Shown here: piece after piece, positions 25,629 through 34,177 of the stretch
Layout of the letters: every line of letters starts with the position of its first letter
Numbering within the stretch: position 1 is the first letter of the stretch
Assembly: GCF_000194985.1 (NCBI RefSeq)
Contig: NZ_GL878519.1
Location: 330,078 to 394,077 of the forward strand
Reading direction: 5' to 3'
DNA: 64,000 bases
Source: Dialister micraerophilus DSM 19965
GTDB lineage: Bacteria > Bacillota > Negativicutes > Veillonellales > Dialisteraceae
Notes under the pieces: model-generated
Databases searched by the model: none
What the model was told of the DNA's origin: nothing
What the model saw: only the letters and a program-made list of their open reading frames with translations
Made by a program: the position numbers and the translations under genes

Positions 25629-26660
25629 TCAACACTCCGTTTCATCATTTTTTTCTATTTTTTTCAGTGCTTCTGCAATTATTTCATGTAAATCTGTTTT
25701 GGCTACGTCTTTTGCCAATTTAATCGCATTGCGAATTGCCCATGATTTCGAAGAACCGTGACAAATAATCAAACCTCCGCGTATGCCTAAAAGTAAAGCG
25801 CCTCCATATTCGGAGTAATCCATCCTTTTAACCAAATGCTCTTTCAATGCCGGTTTTAAAAGCCATCCTCCGATTTTTGCACGCAATCCGCCTTTTTTTA
25901 CCGATTCTTTTATCAATGCCGAAAAAAGATGTCCTGCACCTTCTCCGAATTTCAATACCACGTTGCCTGTAAATCCGTCCGTAACAACAACATCATATTC
26001 TCCGGTCATTACATATCTTCCTTCAACATTTCCCATAAAAGGAATCGTTTTTTGTTCGGAAAGCAACTTGTTTGCTGCAGTAACTTCAGGACTTCCTTTT
26101 ACACTTTCTTCACCGATGTTAAGCAATCCTATTTTAGGATTTTCTATATTCGCAACATATTTTGCATACACATAACCTAAAAGTGCATTTTGCAAATATG
26201 TTTCTTTTTTAGGTTGTGCACTTGCACCGGAGTCAATCAAAAAAGTCTGTTCTCCCTTTTCATTGGGAAGAGGTGTCAAAATTGCAGGTCTTTCTATTCC
26301 CGGAATACGTCCTATTCCCAAGAGTCCCGCAGTGACCGCAGCTCCTGTAGATCCGGGTGCTACCAAAACTTTACATTCTCCGGATCTTACCAATTTTGCA
26401 CCGACGGAAATCGATGCATCTTTTTTCTTTCGAAATGCCAACCCCGGATGTTCATCCATACCTATTACTTGTGATGCATGATGAATTTCAATCAATTCAT
26501 TATTTTCTTCATTTTCATTTTTTAAAATTTTTTCGATTTGATCTTTATCGCCGACCAAAACTACATGAACTCCGAAATCACGTACTGCACGTATTGCTCC
26601 GAGTACAATTTCCAAAGGTGCATAATCTCCACCCATAGCATCTACTGCAATTTTAATCAT
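25629..26660 (-). CDS. plsX: Phosphate acyltransferase PlsX
   Basis: PlsX makes acyl-phosphate from acyl-ACP, the donor used by PlsY, and so links fatty-acid and phospholipid synthesis. The 343-residue protein starts IAVDAMGGDYAP and contains VAPGSTGAAV and DGFTGNVVLK, family hallmarks. Its start overlaps the fapR stop codon (ATGA). PlsY (48875) and PlsC (52875) complete phosphatidic-acid synthesis within the window. Confidence 0.97.
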   Translation of the reverse strand: MIKIAVDAMGGDYAPLEIVLGAIRAVRDFGVHVVLVGDKDQIEKILKNENEENNELIEIHHASQVIGMDEHPGLAFRKKKDASISVGAKLVRSGECKVLVAPGSTGAAVTAGLLGIGRIPGIERPAILTPLPNEKGEQTFLIDSGASAQPKKETYLQNALLGYVYAKYVANIENPKIGLLNIGEESVKGSPEVTAANKLLSEQKTIPFMGNVEGRYVMTGEYDVVVTDGFTGNVVLKFGEGAGHLFSALIKESVKKGGLRAKIGGWLLKPALKEHLVKRMDYSEYGGALLLGIRGGLIICHGSSKSWAIRNAIKLAKDVAKTDLHEIIAEALKKIEKNDETEC

Positions 26661-27220
26661 ATTTTTCTCTTATCCTTATCAATTAATGTTTCCATAATAA
26701 ATTTTGCACGGAAAACTTCTTGTGCATCATTGGAAAAACTTATATACACATATTTTTTATTACCGCGCATCAATACTACTCTTCCCTTTACTATCAATTG
26801 TTTATCGGGTACAACAGGAATTTTATATTTTACATTTCCTACCTGCGTGGGTAAAAAAGAAATTCCTACAATGTATTGAGCCATTTGCGCTGCAGCTCCA
26901 TAAAAGTATTCCGCAGAAACCATTCCTTCACTGCCTGCCATAGATTCATCGGTATTAAACAGTGCTATACCTTTTTTCCCGATATCCAAATCTATAACTT
27001 TCAGTCCGTTTTTTCTTTGCGGAAAACCTTCGGAAACAACCTGTTCAACTCGCTCTCTCATTTGAGGAATTCCTAAAATTTGTCGATCCAAGCGAACAGT
27101 TGCAACAGATACCGAGAATTGCTCAGCAAGGTCGGCATCCGTGAGACAAGGATTTTGTCGAAGTATTTCTGCAACGGCTTCTCGCCGTTCTTTTTTGCTA
27201 AAATGCTCTTTGCCGCTCAC
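26657..27220 (-). CDS. fapR: Fatty-acid/phospholipid synthesis repressor FapR
   Basis: FapR represses lipid-synthesis genes and releases DNA when malonyl-CoA binds. The 187-residue protein has an N-terminal winged-helix domain (about 10-55, LTDADLAEQFSVSVATVRLDR) and a C-terminal hotdog domain that binds malonyl-CoA. Two GTG starts are possible. The one at 27220 is chosen because TAGGTG lies six bases upstream, and the other lacks a site. It heads the plsX-fab operon, so the operon is probably autoregulated. Confidence 0.94.
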   Translation of the reverse strand: MSGKEHFSKKERREAVAEILRQNPCLTDADLAEQFSVSVATVRLDRQILGIPQMRERVEQVVSEGFPQRKNGLKVIDLDIGKKGIALFNTDESMAGSEGMVSAEYFYGAAAQMAQYIVGISFLPTQVGNVKYKIPVVPDKQLIVKGRVVLMRGNKKYVYISFSNDAQEVFRAKFIMETLIDKDKRKI

Positions 27221-27483
27221 TTTTATCACCTACCGATAATACTATATCATACGTGCTAAAAATATTCACCATTAAGCAAAATTTTAACAAATAAATATTA
27301 CATTATTAATTGAGAATAATTAACTGTTTCAATTATCATTTTTGTATTTTTTATTTGTTTTTTATTTTTAATTTGACTTTTATTCCCTTAAATACTAGAC
27401 TATTCAAAAATATATTTTTACTTTTTATATAAAACATATTTTTATATTTGTTTGAATATTATTTTTTTAACAAGGAGTTTTAT
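27221..27483. other. Divergent control region between fapR and the flavin oxidoreductase gene
   Basis: This 263-base AT-rich region must contain promoters for both directions. On the plus side TTGACT/TAGACT and an overlapping palindrome are described separately. On the fapR side TATGAT and TATAGT near 27240-27255 are possible -10 boxes, but no convincing -35 was found. Confidence 0.5.
27373..27407 (+). promoter_or_regulatory. Promoter of the flavin oxidoreductase with an overlapping FapR-like palindrome
   Basis: TTGACT (27373-27378), 17 bases and TAGACT (27396-27401). A 20-base imperfect palindrome, TTAAATACTAGACTATTCAA (27388-27407), covers the -10 box and matches its own reverse complement at 14 of 20 positions. 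It shares an ACTAG core with the Bacillus FapR operator. The assignment to FapR is inference. Confidence 0.45.
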
Positions 27484-28539
27484 ATGTTGTTTTCTTCTCT
27501 TCGTATAGGAGATTTGATTGCAAAAGTACCTATAATACAAGGCGGTATGGGTATAGGTGTAAGTCTTTCAAAATTGGCCGGAGCCGTAGCAAAAGCCGGA
27601 GGAATAGGAGTGGTTTCAGCAGCACAACCGGGCTTTAAAGATCCTGATTTTAAAAGACATACTTATGATGCTAATATAAGAACTTTAAGTTATCATATCG
27701 AAAAAGCAAAAGAAATTTCCGATAACGGAATAATCGGCGTTAATATAATGTGTGGAGGACAGCATTATGAAGATTATGTAAAATGTGCTGTACAAAGCGG
27801 TGCCGATATTATTTTCTCCGGAGCAGGTCTTCCGAAAAATTTACCTGAATTTGTTAAAGGAACAAACACAAAAATCGCACCTATTATCGGTTCTTCCAAA
27901 GCTGCTACCGTATTGCTGAAGCTTTGGGAACGTCATCATAAGAGAACTGCCGATTTGGTGGTTATAGAAGGTCCTAAAGCCGGAGGACATTTAGGATACA
28001 GTCGTGAAGATATTGCTATATATGAACACAAAAGTTATTATGAAGAAATCATAAAAATCTTGGAAATAGTAAAAACTTTTGAAAATAAATTCAATAAAAA
28101 AATACCTGTTGTTTTCGGCGGAGGTATTTTCGATAAAAGTGATATAAATCATTGCATATCTTTAGGACTTTCCGGTGTACAGATGGCAACACGTTTTGTC
28201 GCTACCGAAGAATGTGATGCCTCGAGAGAATTTAAAGAGGCTTATATAAAAGCAAAAAAAGAAGACATAGGCTTGGTTCACAGTCCGGTCCACATGCCGG
28301 GACGTGCAATAATAAATCCCTATGTAAAAAAAATATTGAGAGGTAAAAAAATTGTTCGCAGTTGTTTCAGATGTTTGACAGGTTGTTCTCCGCAAACTAC
28401 TCCATACTGTATTACAATGGCGCTTGTACGTGCAGTAACGGGTGATGTGGATAACGGACTTATTTTCTGCGGTGCGAATGCTTGGAAAATTAAAGAAATT
28501 ACAACCGTTCCGAAATTGATTTCCGAATTAACTGAATAA
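27484..28539 (+). CDS. NAD(P)H-dependent flavin oxidoreductase (nitronate monooxygenase/FabK-like)
   Basis: A 351-residue FMN TIM-barrel protein of the nitronate monooxygenase/FabK family. It shows PIIQGGMGIGVS at the start, EGPKAGGHLGY, VVFGGGIFD and VQMATRFVAT. A cysteine-rich C-terminus (CFRCLTGC and PYC) is typical of the larger YrpB-like members rather than of classic FabK. ATG at 27484 has an AAGGAG site; the upstream codons of the frame are not needed. It is divergent from fapR, and the fab operon itself has no enoyl-ACP reductase, so a role in fatty-acid synthesis is possible but unproven. Confidence 0.8.
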   Translation: MLFSSLRIGDLIAKVPIIQGGMGIGVSLSKLAGAVAKAGGIGVVSAAQPGFKDPDFKRHTYDANIRTLSYHIEKAKEISDNGIIGVNIMCGGQHYEDYVKCAVQSGADIIFSGAGLPKNLPEFVKGTNTKIAPIIGSSKAATVLLKLWERHHKRTADLVVIEGPKAGGHLGYSREDIAIYEHKSYYEEIIKILEIVKTFENKFNKKIPVVFGGGIFDKSDINHCISLGLSGVQMATRFVATEECDASREFKEAYIKAKKEDIGLVHSPVHMPGRAIINPYVKKILRGKKIVRSCFRCLTGCSPQTTPYCITMALVRAVTGDVDNGLIFCGANAWKIKEITTVPKLISELTE

Positions 28540-28545
28540 TTCCAC

Positions 28546-28584
28546 AAAAAATCAGAATGTACTTTTTATACATTCTGATTTTTT
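28546..28584. terminator. Bidirectional terminator between the oxidoreductase and pyrE
   Basis: A 16-bp stem (AAAAAATCAGAATGTA with TACATTCTGATTTTTT) with a 7-base loop separates two convergent genes and has A and T tracts on both sides. Confidence 0.9.
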
Positions 28585-28595
28585 ATTTCAAATAT

Positions 28596-29183
28596 TTATT
28601 TTTTCAAATGATGACTTCCTCTTTCGGTCAAAGGAATTTTTTTCAAACATTTAGGACATTCTTCAGCTTTGAATGTAGGTACTTCCAAATGCAGCAGAGC
28701 ATGCACTTTTTCTTGAGGTACTCCAAGTTCGGCTTTTCCTCCGGAACGGTCTACAAAAAGTCCTACACCTACAATATCGCCCTTTTCCTGATTTACGGCA
28801 TCTACAACTTCTTTTATGGATCCTCCGGTTGTAACGATGTCTTCAACTATCAACACTTTTTCGCCGGGCTTTATTTTAAATCCTCTTCTGAATTTCATTT
28901 TTCCGTTTTCACGCTCGGTGAATATTGCACGAACTCCCAATAAATCAGCAGTAACGTGAGATAAAATTATTCCTCCTGTTGCCGGTCCTATTACGGTTTC
29001 TATTCCTTTATCTTTAAAATATTTTGCAAATTCATTACATAATTCACGTGTATACTTCGGATGCTGCAATACATTGAATTTTTCTACATAAAGCGAACTG
29101 TGCAGTCCGGATGTTAAAAGAAAATGCCCTTCAAGAATTGCTTTTGTTTCTCTCAATAACGCTTCTACTTCCTTCTCGTTCAT
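28596..29183 (-). CDS. pyrE: Orotate phosphoribosyltransferase
   Basis: PyrE joins orotate and PRPP to form OMP in pyrimidine synthesis. The 195-residue protein has the PRPP loop VLIVEDIVTTGGS and the FTEREN stretch. The C-terminal tail has a CPKC pair and matches the longer clostridial/archaeal type. Its ATG overlaps the pyrF stop codon (TAATG), so the final two steps of UMP synthesis are coupled. Confidence 0.95.
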   Translation of the reverse strand: MNEKEVEALLRETKAILEGHFLLTSGLHSSLYVEKFNVLQHPKYTRELCNEFAKYFKDKGIETVIGPATGGIILSHVTADLLGVRAIFTERENGKMKFRRGFKIKPGEKVLIVEDIVTTGGSIKEVVDAVNQEKGDIVGVGLFVDRSGGKAELGVPQEKVHALLHLEVPTFKAEECPKCLKKIPLTERGSHHLKK

Positions 29184-29913
29184 TATATTGCCTCCCTTAT
29201 TTCTTCATTTATCAATTCTGCCGCATGTCTCGGATTTTCCGCTTGAGTAATCGGTCTTCCTATCACTAAAAGAGTTGCACCGTTATTTATTGCTTCTTTC
29301 GGTGTGGTAATACGTTTTTGATCGTTTGCATTTGCAAACTTCGGACGTATTCCGGGTGTAACTATAAGAAATTCATCACCGGAAATTTCTCGTATCATTC
29401 GAGCTTCTTTAGGAGATGCTATTACACCGTCAAGTCCGGATTTTTTTGCGATTTTCGCAAAATTTATAACGCTGTCTTTTATAGATAATTTGCTGCCAAT
29501 TTCTTTCCATGCTTCTTCATCAATTGCAGTTAAAACCGTTACACCTAAAATTTTCGGAACTTCTATTCCTTCTTCTTCAGCTGCAATTTTTGCATAATGA
29601 ACTGCACTTTCAAGCATCCTACTTCCACCTGCCGCATGCACAGTTAATAAATCTACTCCCAATTTTGTAAGATAATATACACTATGTCCTACCGTATTCG
29701 GTATGTCATGCAATTTCAAATCCAAAAAAACTTTTTTGTTTTACTTTTTAAAAATTCAACAGCTTTTTGTCCGACACTGTAGTACAATTCCATTCCTACT
29801 TTATAAAAAGAAACGGCATCTCCCAATTCATCTACCATTTCTTTCATTTTATCAAAGGAATTCATATCCAATGCCACAATTATTCTGTTGTTTACTTCAC
29901 AGATTTTTTCCAC
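29183..29913 (-). pseudogene. pyrF: Orotidine 5'-phosphate decarboxylase, frameshifted
   Basis: PyrF decarboxylates OMP to UMP. The N-terminal part (29913 to about 29735: NRIIVALDMNSFDKM to EFLKSK) and the C-terminal part with the catalytic DLKLHD are in different frames. The join falls at AAAAAAG followed by T7 (29724-29737) and needs one more A, or a -1 slip at A AAA AAG. The restored product is 243 residues, the normal length. GTG at 29913 is chosen behind AGGAG. Because the second half is fully conserved, a base-call error is the simplest explanation; slippage or recent decay are alternatives. It is the first gene of a pyrF-pyrE operon. Confidence 0.88.
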
Positions 29914-29946
29914 TTTATGCACTCCTTTCCGACCACAATTCTTATC

Positions 29947-29975
29947 ATTCTAACTTATACAGATATATATATCAA
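29947..29975 (-). promoter_or_regulatory. pyrF-pyrE promoter
   Basis: TTGATA (29970-29975), 17 bases, TAGAAT (29947-29952). The leader is short (about 30 bases), leaving no room for a PyrR-type attenuator. Confidence 0.65.
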
Positions 29976-29986
29976 GATTTCAGAGT

Positions 29987-30019
29987 AAAAAAATAAGAAG
30001 CCGAGCTTCTTATTTTTTT
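29987..30019 (-). terminator. Terminator of the deacetylase-glycosidase-propeller operon
   Basis: A 15-bp stem (AAAAAAATAAGAAGC with GCTTCTTATTTTTTT, loop CGA) overlaps the last codons of the 30010 gene and ends in a T run. Confidence 0.88.
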
Positions 30020-30942
30020 TGCTTTTCAGATTGTAATGCGGCTTCCGCTATCATGTGAACTGTAACGGAATTGAAATCTACCGGAGTTTCCAAAGATTTC
30101 ACTTCTTCAAATCCTACTCCAAGCTTACCTACACAATAACTTACAGCTTCTTTTTTTGAATTTATTTTTACAGCATAAATAGTTTTATCTTTACCTACGC
30201 CGACCAATCTGTACATACCCGGAGGTGAAATAACTCTCCAAGAGCCGTCAGAACCGTCAAAAGTATACATTGTACCGCGTTCGGTATCATCATAAAACAA
30301 TCTATCTTCATCATAAAATACTGCAATTTTACCTATATGGGAAGATTGCAAATATATTCTGCGTGTATCATAATTTGCATCCGTTCTGTAAATTCTATAC
30401 AGACCGTCTCCTACTTCCATTTTCATATATACAACGTTTGTCGCTGTAGAATATGCGGCATCTACAATTTTACTATTTTTCGGTAAATCGTTAATAGGAG
30501 CATCCGACTCATGAACTGTACCTTCAGGATTATATCTTGCAAGAGTTACATTCCACTGTCCGCCTTTCCAATTTTTAGGATATAACGCCATAAGCGCCAA
30601 ATTTCTGTCGGGCATCCAATCGAAATAAGAAACACCTTGTCCTTTAAGTACAACATTTTGAGGATTTGATAAATCTCCGGCATTATATATGGCTACGGAA
30701 TCTTCAGTTACATCTGCCATGTACTGATAATCATGAGAATAATATGCTTTACCTTTTATTTTTATTTTTGAAAAAATATTTTTTCTTGCTTCGTCAACTT
30801 TTTTATCGTTCAAGTCCGACACGTCATAATCATGACTTGCCAACGGTGCAAAAAGAACTTGATCAAGGTAAACATACGCTGCTGCTTGCAACCCTATACC
30901 TATTATGAAAAACGTTACAAGAGTTATTAATTTCTTTTTCAC
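30010..30942 (-). CDS. Membrane-anchored beta-propeller-like protein of unknown function
   Basis: I do not recognise a named family. The 310-residue protein has one N-terminal hydrophobic helix (about 5-28, possibly an uncleaved signal). An extracytoplasmic region rich in beta strands follows, with repeated aromatic/aspartate turns (DWMPDRN, YDEDRLFYDD, FDGSDGSW) like a propeller of the WD/NHL kind. GTG at 30942 follows AAGGGG. It lies 11 bases after the phosphodiester glycosidase and probably acts on the same envelope polymer; that is inference. Confidence 0.65.
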   Translation of the reverse strand: MKKKLITLVTFFIIGIGLQAAAYVYLDQVLFAPLASHDYDVSDLNDKKVDEARKNIFSKIKIKGKAYYSHDYQYMADVTEDSVAIYNAGDLSNPQNVVLKGQGVSYFDWMPDRNLALMALYPKNWKGGQWNVTLARYNPEGTVHESDAPINDLPKNSKIVDAAYSTATNVVYMKMEVGDGLYRIYRTDANYDTRRIYLQSSHIGKIAVFYDEDRLFYDDTERGTMYTFDGSDGSWRVISPPGMYRLVGVGKDKTIYAVKINSKKEAVSYCVGKLGVGFEEVKSLETPVDFNSVTVHMIAEAALQSEKQKK

Positions 30943-30953
30943 ACTTATACCCC

Positions 30954-31901
30954 TTATTTAACGACAAAAGCTGTAGGAATCATACGTTCTCCCAACAAAT
31001 CTGCCGGCTTATTAATTACATTACCGTTGTAATACAATGTGGTACTTGAACCTCCGTCCAAGTTTGCAGCGATATATGCACCTTGTTCATACATAATATT
31101 CTGCACATCTACCAAAGTAGCACCTATACTGTAACCGGGCTGTCTTCCGTCAATTACAAGGAACAATACCGTCCCGTCTTTCTTTTGTCCTATCGCTGAA
31201 CGTGGACTTATTCCCCATCCTCCGTCACCGCTTTTAATTACTTTCTCTCCGTTTATTATAAGCGGGGGTCCGAATGAAAGACCTTCAATTGCTCCGAGTT
31301 CACTCAATTCTTTCTTATTATACATACCGGCAATTAAATTACCGCCTTTTGTCATACCTATAAAATCAACCTTTTCAGATTCATCAACTTGTTCACCCAA
31401 AAGATATTTTCCTTCGTGCAAAATAAATCCGTAAGGCAGTCTTCCCGTACCGGTACCGTTCGGATCATAAAATCCTCCGCCGTTAATCGCCGCTACAGCT
31501 CCGGCATTACGTGCGATATTACTTGTAGTATCACCTTTTTCATTTATATCTGCAGCTGTGCATACCTGAACTCTTTTAGGATTTGGAATTTCCAAAAGAT
31601 ATCCCACAAATCGCTGTGTTTCTATTTTATGTAAAGTCAAAGTGGAATCAGTTTTTACTTTAAAATTAAATAATTTTTGCTGGTCGGTACTTTTAACCGT
31701 TCCAAGTATTTGATTAAGCTGTTCACTGTTGAAAAGCCATGTAATATACTGCGGATGTCTTGAACGCATAATCGCTCCGACAACCGCACGTTTAAGGTTA
31801 CCGAAAGGTCCGAAAAGCACAACAATCGGAGATGTAATAATAAAGAATAATATTGTTATCAGTATAAATTTAAAAATTAAACTTTTAAATAATTTTTTCA
31901 T
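30954..31901 (-). CDS. Phosphodiester glycosidase (NAGPA-domain) family membrane protein
   Basis: NAGPA-domain enzymes cleave sugars linked through phosphodiesters and in bacteria act on exopolysaccharide or wall polymers. The 315-residue protein has an N-terminal membrane helix (about 8-32) and the domain motifs INGGGFYD (139-146), PRSAIG (233-238), DGRQ (251-254) and NLDGGSSTT (280-288). The frame extends 15 codons upstream, but ATG at 31901 has an AGGGG site. It is the middle gene of a three-gene envelope operon. Confidence 0.88.
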   Translation of the reverse strand: MKKLFKSLIFKFILITILFFIITSPIVVLFGPFGNLKRAVVGAIMRSRHPQYITWLFNSEQLNQILGTVKSTDQQKLFNFKVKTDSTLTLHKIETQRFVGYLLEIPNPKRVQVCTAADINEKGDTTSNIARNAGAVAAINGGGFYDPNGTGTGRLPYGFILHEGKYLLGEQVDESEKVDFIGMTKGGNLIAGMYNKKELSELGAIEGLSFGPPLIINGEKVIKSGDGGWGISPRSAIGQKKDGTVLFLVIDGRQPGYSIGATLVDVQNIMYEQGAYIAANLDGGSSTTLYYNGNVINKPADLLGERMIPTAFVVK

Positions 31902-31926
31902 CCTTACCCCTGTTAATACAAATTTT

Positions 31927-32799
31927 TTAAAGCGTGGAATAATCATCTTTCATCAATCGTTCCGCAAAATGATGCATATCTACATTATTTCCGATGTATA
32001 CACGCTTCAATTCATATGGATAACTGCCCTCATGTACACGTCCTGCATCCGTTGTCAATGCAAGTTTTATGCCGGCCTTGACACATATATCTATTACCTC
32101 TTCATCGTAATCACCATATGGATAAGCTATCCATGCGTTATCAATATTCAAATGATATTTCAATGCTTTTTGAGCACCTTCAATTTCATTTTCTTTTTCT
32201 TTACGTGATGATAAATTGTGCAACTTTGGATGTGAAAGAGTATGATTGGCAATGGTCACGGTATTGCTGTCGGCCATTTCTTTAAGTTCTTCCCATGTCA
32301 TACGATTATAAGCTTTTCCGACATCATCGGTTATCAAAAACAACGTCCACGGAAAATTGAATTCTTTCATCATTGGATAAACTATAGTATAACTGTCATG
32401 ATACCCGTCATCAAATGTAATACAAACAGGTTTCTCCGGCAATGCCGCTCCTTTAGATACATAATCATAAAGTTCCTGCATCGTTATCGGATGATATCCG
32501 TTATCTTTTAAATATTGCATTTGCATTCTGAGATTTTTCTCTGTCATAACGGCATCATTCCCCGGAATATCTCCAATCATATGATACATCAAAACGGATA
32601 CTCCTTCAGGGACACTGTATTTTACATTTTTATCTCTTTTGGGAACGGCAACTCCGGGTTTCAAAACTTTCTGGTTGTTTTGAGCAACATTATCCTGTTC
32701 ATTCGAATTGTTCATTGCACATCCGGAAAAACATAAAACACTTATTGCCAAAATTATAAATATTGCTTTTTTAAATATATCTTTTAAACAACACATCAT
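31927..32799 (-). CDS. Polysaccharide deacetylase lipoprotein
   Basis: An NodB-type carbohydrate esterase (CE4) that removes acetyl groups from peptidoglycan or another amino-sugar polymer. The 290-residue protein begins with a lipoprotein signal (LCFSGC, lipidated C27). It has a linker, then TFDDGY (128-133) with metal ligand D131 and HTLSH (186-190), and YPYGDYDEE further on. It is anchored outside the cytoplasmic membrane. ATG at 32799 follows AAGGA. It leads the operon with the NAGPA-domain enzyme and the propeller-like protein. Confidence 0.93.
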   Translation of the reverse strand: MMCCLKDIFKKAIFIILAISVLCFSGCAMNNSNEQDNVAQNNQKVLKPGVAVPKRDKNVKYSVPEGVSVLMYHMIGDIPGNDAVMTEKNLRMQMQYLKDNGYHPITMQELYDYVSKGAALPEKPVCITFDDGYHDSYTIVYPMMKEFNFPWTLFLITDDVGKAYNRMTWEELKEMADSNTVTIANHTLSHPKLHNLSSRKEKENEIEGAQKALKYHLNIDNAWIAYPYGDYDEEVIDICVKAGIKLALTTDAGRVHEGSYPYELKRVYIGNNVDMHHFAERLMKDDYSTL

Positions 32800-33082
32800 A
32801 AATTCCTTTTAATAAATATTATTTATTTTACTACATTATAGCGCCCATGTCATATATTGCTGCATATTATAATATATTCTTTACAATGTATTCACTAAAT
32901 ATCTTTACCGCACACTTATTATAACTTATTTTTATCTCGAATAGTCAAAAAAATTAAAAACGGACATTATTATAATTGCATAAATTTTGTGAATAAAATT
33001 TATGCAATTATAAATCAATGTTATAATAAGTACAAAACAATTTTCGTATAACAATTCATTATACATATTAAAGAGGTATAAA
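32800..33082. promoter_or_regulatory. Divergent envelope-gene control region with an 18-bp perfect inverted repeat
   Basis: TATAATTGCATAAATTTT (32971-32988) repeats exactly inverted at 32995-33012 around a 6-base centre. Nine bases further on is an extended -10, TGT-TATAAT (33022-33027), for the amidase gene, so the repeat covers the -35 region. Facing left, TATAAT at 32835-32840 probably serves the deacetylase gene. The rest is AT-rich without other visible structure. Confidence 0.65.
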
Positions 33083-34177
33083 ATGAAATTAATCAATAAA
33101 CTTTTGATAGTCTTTGCAATGATTATCTTAACTTTATTTTCTGTATCTTGTGTTTCCGCACAAAACTCGGTCGTGACAAATCTCAGATACAGTTCACGAA
33201 ATGATAAAGATCCGCCTTTCATGCGTGTTGTAGTTGATTTGTCAAAACCTGTTTATGCAGAAGCCGCAATGGATAATGAGGGTAAAAATCTTGAAATTAT
33301 TTTAAGAAATACTTCCAAAGGTTCTATACCTCATCAATATGATGATATGGATCATCGTATAATAGATTTTGCTACGGTTTCCGAAAAAGACGATGATACT
33401 TACTTGGATTTTGCATTGACGCAATCTCAAAAAATGAAAAATATTTCTATTTTCGCACTTAAAGCGGATAAAAATGCAGGTAAACCTCATCGTCTTGTAA
33501 TAGATATACCTATTCCCGGTGCGAAGCAGACAATTTTTGAAACTCCGAAAATAAATAAAACCGAAGTAAAAAAATCTGTTTTGAACGGTAAAATTATTTG
33601 TATAGATCCCGGTCATGGAGGTTCGGACACTGGCGCAATAGGAAAACTTGACGGAAATGACGTTTATGAAAAAACCATTACACTTGAAGTTGCGAAAAAA
33701 CTGGAAACTCTTCTTACCTCATCCGGTGCAAAGGTACTCATGACTCGTACAGGAGATAATGACGTATATGCACCTTTTGCAGACGGTACGACAGAGCTTC
33801 AGGCTCGTGCAGATGTGGCAAACAACAATAATGCAGATGTTTTCCTCTCTATTCATATAGATGCTTTTTCAAATCCTGAGGTTGACGGTACAACGTCTTA
33901 CTATACGGAAAAAACAAAAAAGGATTTCATTCTCGCATCTTCACTCAATCATGCAGTTTTAAGAAACACTTCCATTCCCGACAGAGGCGTCCGTGCAAGT
34001 AATTTATATGTAAATGTACATACAAAAATGCCGTCAACTTTAATCGAATTGGGATATATATCAAATCCAGATCGTGTAAAAATGCTTACAAAAGCTTGGG
34101 CTTCCGACGCATTGGCGAAATCATTATATGAAGGTTTCGAAGATTATTTTAAACGAATTGAAGAGGAGAATTTATGA
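33083..34177 (+). CDS. N-acetylmuramoyl-L-alanine amidase with AMIN domain
   Basis: This secreted zinc amidase cuts the bond between MurNAc and the stem peptide. The 364-residue protein has a signal peptide (about 1-26), an AMIN domain (about 30-145) that directs it to the envelope, and an Amidase_3 domain (about 169-355) with ligands H178, E196, H258 and the catalytic E322. AAGAGGT precedes the ATG. It overlaps the next gene by four bases (ATGA). AMIN-amidases of this type are common in Negativicutes and other diderms. Confidence 0.95.
   Translation: MKLINKLLIVFAMIILTLFSVSCVSAQNSVVTNLRYSSRNDKDPPFMRVVVDLSKPVYAEAAMDNEGKNLEIILRNTSKGSIPHQYDDMDHRIIDFATVSEKDDDTYLDFALTQSQKMKNISIFALKADKNAGKPHRLVIDIPIPGAKQTIFETPKINKTEVKKSVLNGKIICIDPGHGGSDTGAIGKLDGNDVYEKTITLEVAKKLETLLTSSGAKVLMTRTGDNDVYAPFADGTTELQARADVANNNNADVFLSIHIDAFSNPEVDGTTSYYTEKTKKDFILASSLNHAVLRNTSIPDRGVRASNLYVNVHTKMPSTLIELGYISNPDRVKMLTKAWASDALAKSLYEGFEDYFKRIEEENL

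Noticed and set aside
29914..29946. PyrR attenuator upstream of pyrF
   Set aside because: The leader is only about 30 bases and contains no terminator hairpin or PyrR-loop sequence.
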